A DNA stretch of 5,920 bases from an uncultured Erysipelotrichaceae bacterium (GTDB lineage: Bacteria; Bacillota_I; Bacilli_A; Erysipelotrichales; Erysipelotrichaceae): assembly GCA_900314345.1 (NCBI GenBank), contig OMUX01000413.1, positions 1-5,920 of the forward strand, written 5' to 3'. Shown piece after piece: positions 5,803 through 5,920 of the stretch. The notes beneath the pieces were generated by a model that ran no database searches, had not been told where the DNA came from, and saw only the letters and a program-made list of their open reading frames with translations. Each line of letters opens with the position of its first letter. The first letter of the stretch is position 1. The translations under genes were made by a program, and so were the position numbers.

Positions 5803-5829
5803 ACCTGGCGGAAACTGGCCGGGTTTTTT
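5802..5829 (+). terminator. Intrinsic terminator of the membrane-protein gene
   Basis: AACCTGGC (5802-5809) pairs with GCCGGGTT (5818-5825) through 8 pairs including one G-T, with an 8-base loop, followed by six T residues (5824-5829). The stem begins at the last base of the stop codon. It insulates this gene from the heat-shock promoter that follows. Confidence 0.92.
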
Positions 5830-5849
5830 ATACACTTCAGTCAGAATGT

Positions 5850-5876
5850 TTAGCACTCCACTTGACAGAGTGCTAA
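5850..5876. promoter_or_regulatory. CIRCE operator (HrcA-binding site)
   Basis: TTAGCACTC (5850-5858), nine bases, then GAGTGCTAA (5868-5876) match the CIRCE consensus TTAGCACTC-N9-GAGTGCTAA at all 18 conserved positions. HrcA represses class I heat-shock units (hrcA-grpE-dnaK-dnaJ, groES-groEL) through this site. The regulated gene lies past the right edge of the window. Confidence 0.97.
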
Positions 5877-5889
5877 AACGGATTATTAC
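5862..5889 (+). promoter_or_regulatory. Heat-shock promoter embedded in CIRCE
   Basis: A perfect -35 TTGACA (5862-5867) lies entirely inside the N9 spacer of CIRCE. The -10 is probably TATTAC (5884-5889, 16-base spacer); TACTAT (5887-5892, 19-base spacer) is a poorer option. HrcA bound to the operator would cover the -35 box directly. Transcription would start near 5896. Confidence 0.75.
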
Positions 5890-5914
5890 TATGGGTGTAA
5901 GCGAAAGGTACCGG

Positions 5915-5920
5915 ATGGTA
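5915..5920 (+). CDS. Possible first codons of the CIRCE-controlled gene (cut by window edge)
   Basis: ATG 5915 has AAAGG (5904-5908) six bases upstream and lies downstream of the predicted transcription start, so it is a plausible start. Only two codons (Met-Val) are visible. The same frame is open from ATG 5891, reading MGVSERYRMV, which loosely resembles HrcA N-termini (a Ser-Glu-Arg near the start). That ATG has no ribosome binding site and lies upstream of the predicted +1. hrcA or groES are the likely candidates; the sequence in view does not decide. Confidence 0.3.

Overview
The window looks like chromosomal DNA of a low-to-mid GC Gram-positive bacterium (Firmicutes/Bacillota; an Erysipelotrichia- or Clostridia-like host is my guess, not shown by the sequence). 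The evidence is a T-box riboswitch, a perfect CIRCE operator, strong GGGAGG-type ribosome binding sites, TTGACA/TATAAT-like promoters and hairpin-plus-U terminators. It holds four complete genes in compact transcription units. I see no mobile element, CRISPR array, tRNA or rRNA.

Left to right: (1) positions 1-102 are a structured leader ending in an intrinsic terminator, just before a HisC-like PLP aminotransferase (117-1208, +). (2) Nineteen bases after that gene a good sigma-A promoter (1228-1256) starts a complete T-box riboswitch (about 1263-1570). It controls a CstA-family carbon-starvation/pyruvate or peptide transporter (1609-3378, +). (3) A bidirectional terminator (3407-3455) separates cstA from a convergent AlsS-type acetolactate synthase (3460-5103, -). 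(4) A 171-base divergent spacer carries a TATAAT promoter for the synthase and several short repeats. (5) A small two-helix membrane protein of unknown function follows (5275-5802, +) with its own terminator. (6) The window ends in a heat-shock control region: a perfect CIRCE (5850-5876) whose 9-base spacer contains a TTGACA -35 box. It points to an HrcA-regulated gene just beyond the edge.

How they may work together (inference): CstA relatives import pyruvate in enterobacteria, and acetolactate synthase condenses two pyruvates into acetolactate, the precursor of acetoin and of valine/leucine. The transporter is under uncharged-tRNA control. The best-fitting specifier triplets with an A-discriminator tRNA are Ile (ATC), then Val (GTA) or Tyr (TAT). 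A link between branched-chain amino-acid starvation and pyruvate uptake is attractive but unproven. The specifier should be settled by covariance-model alignment.
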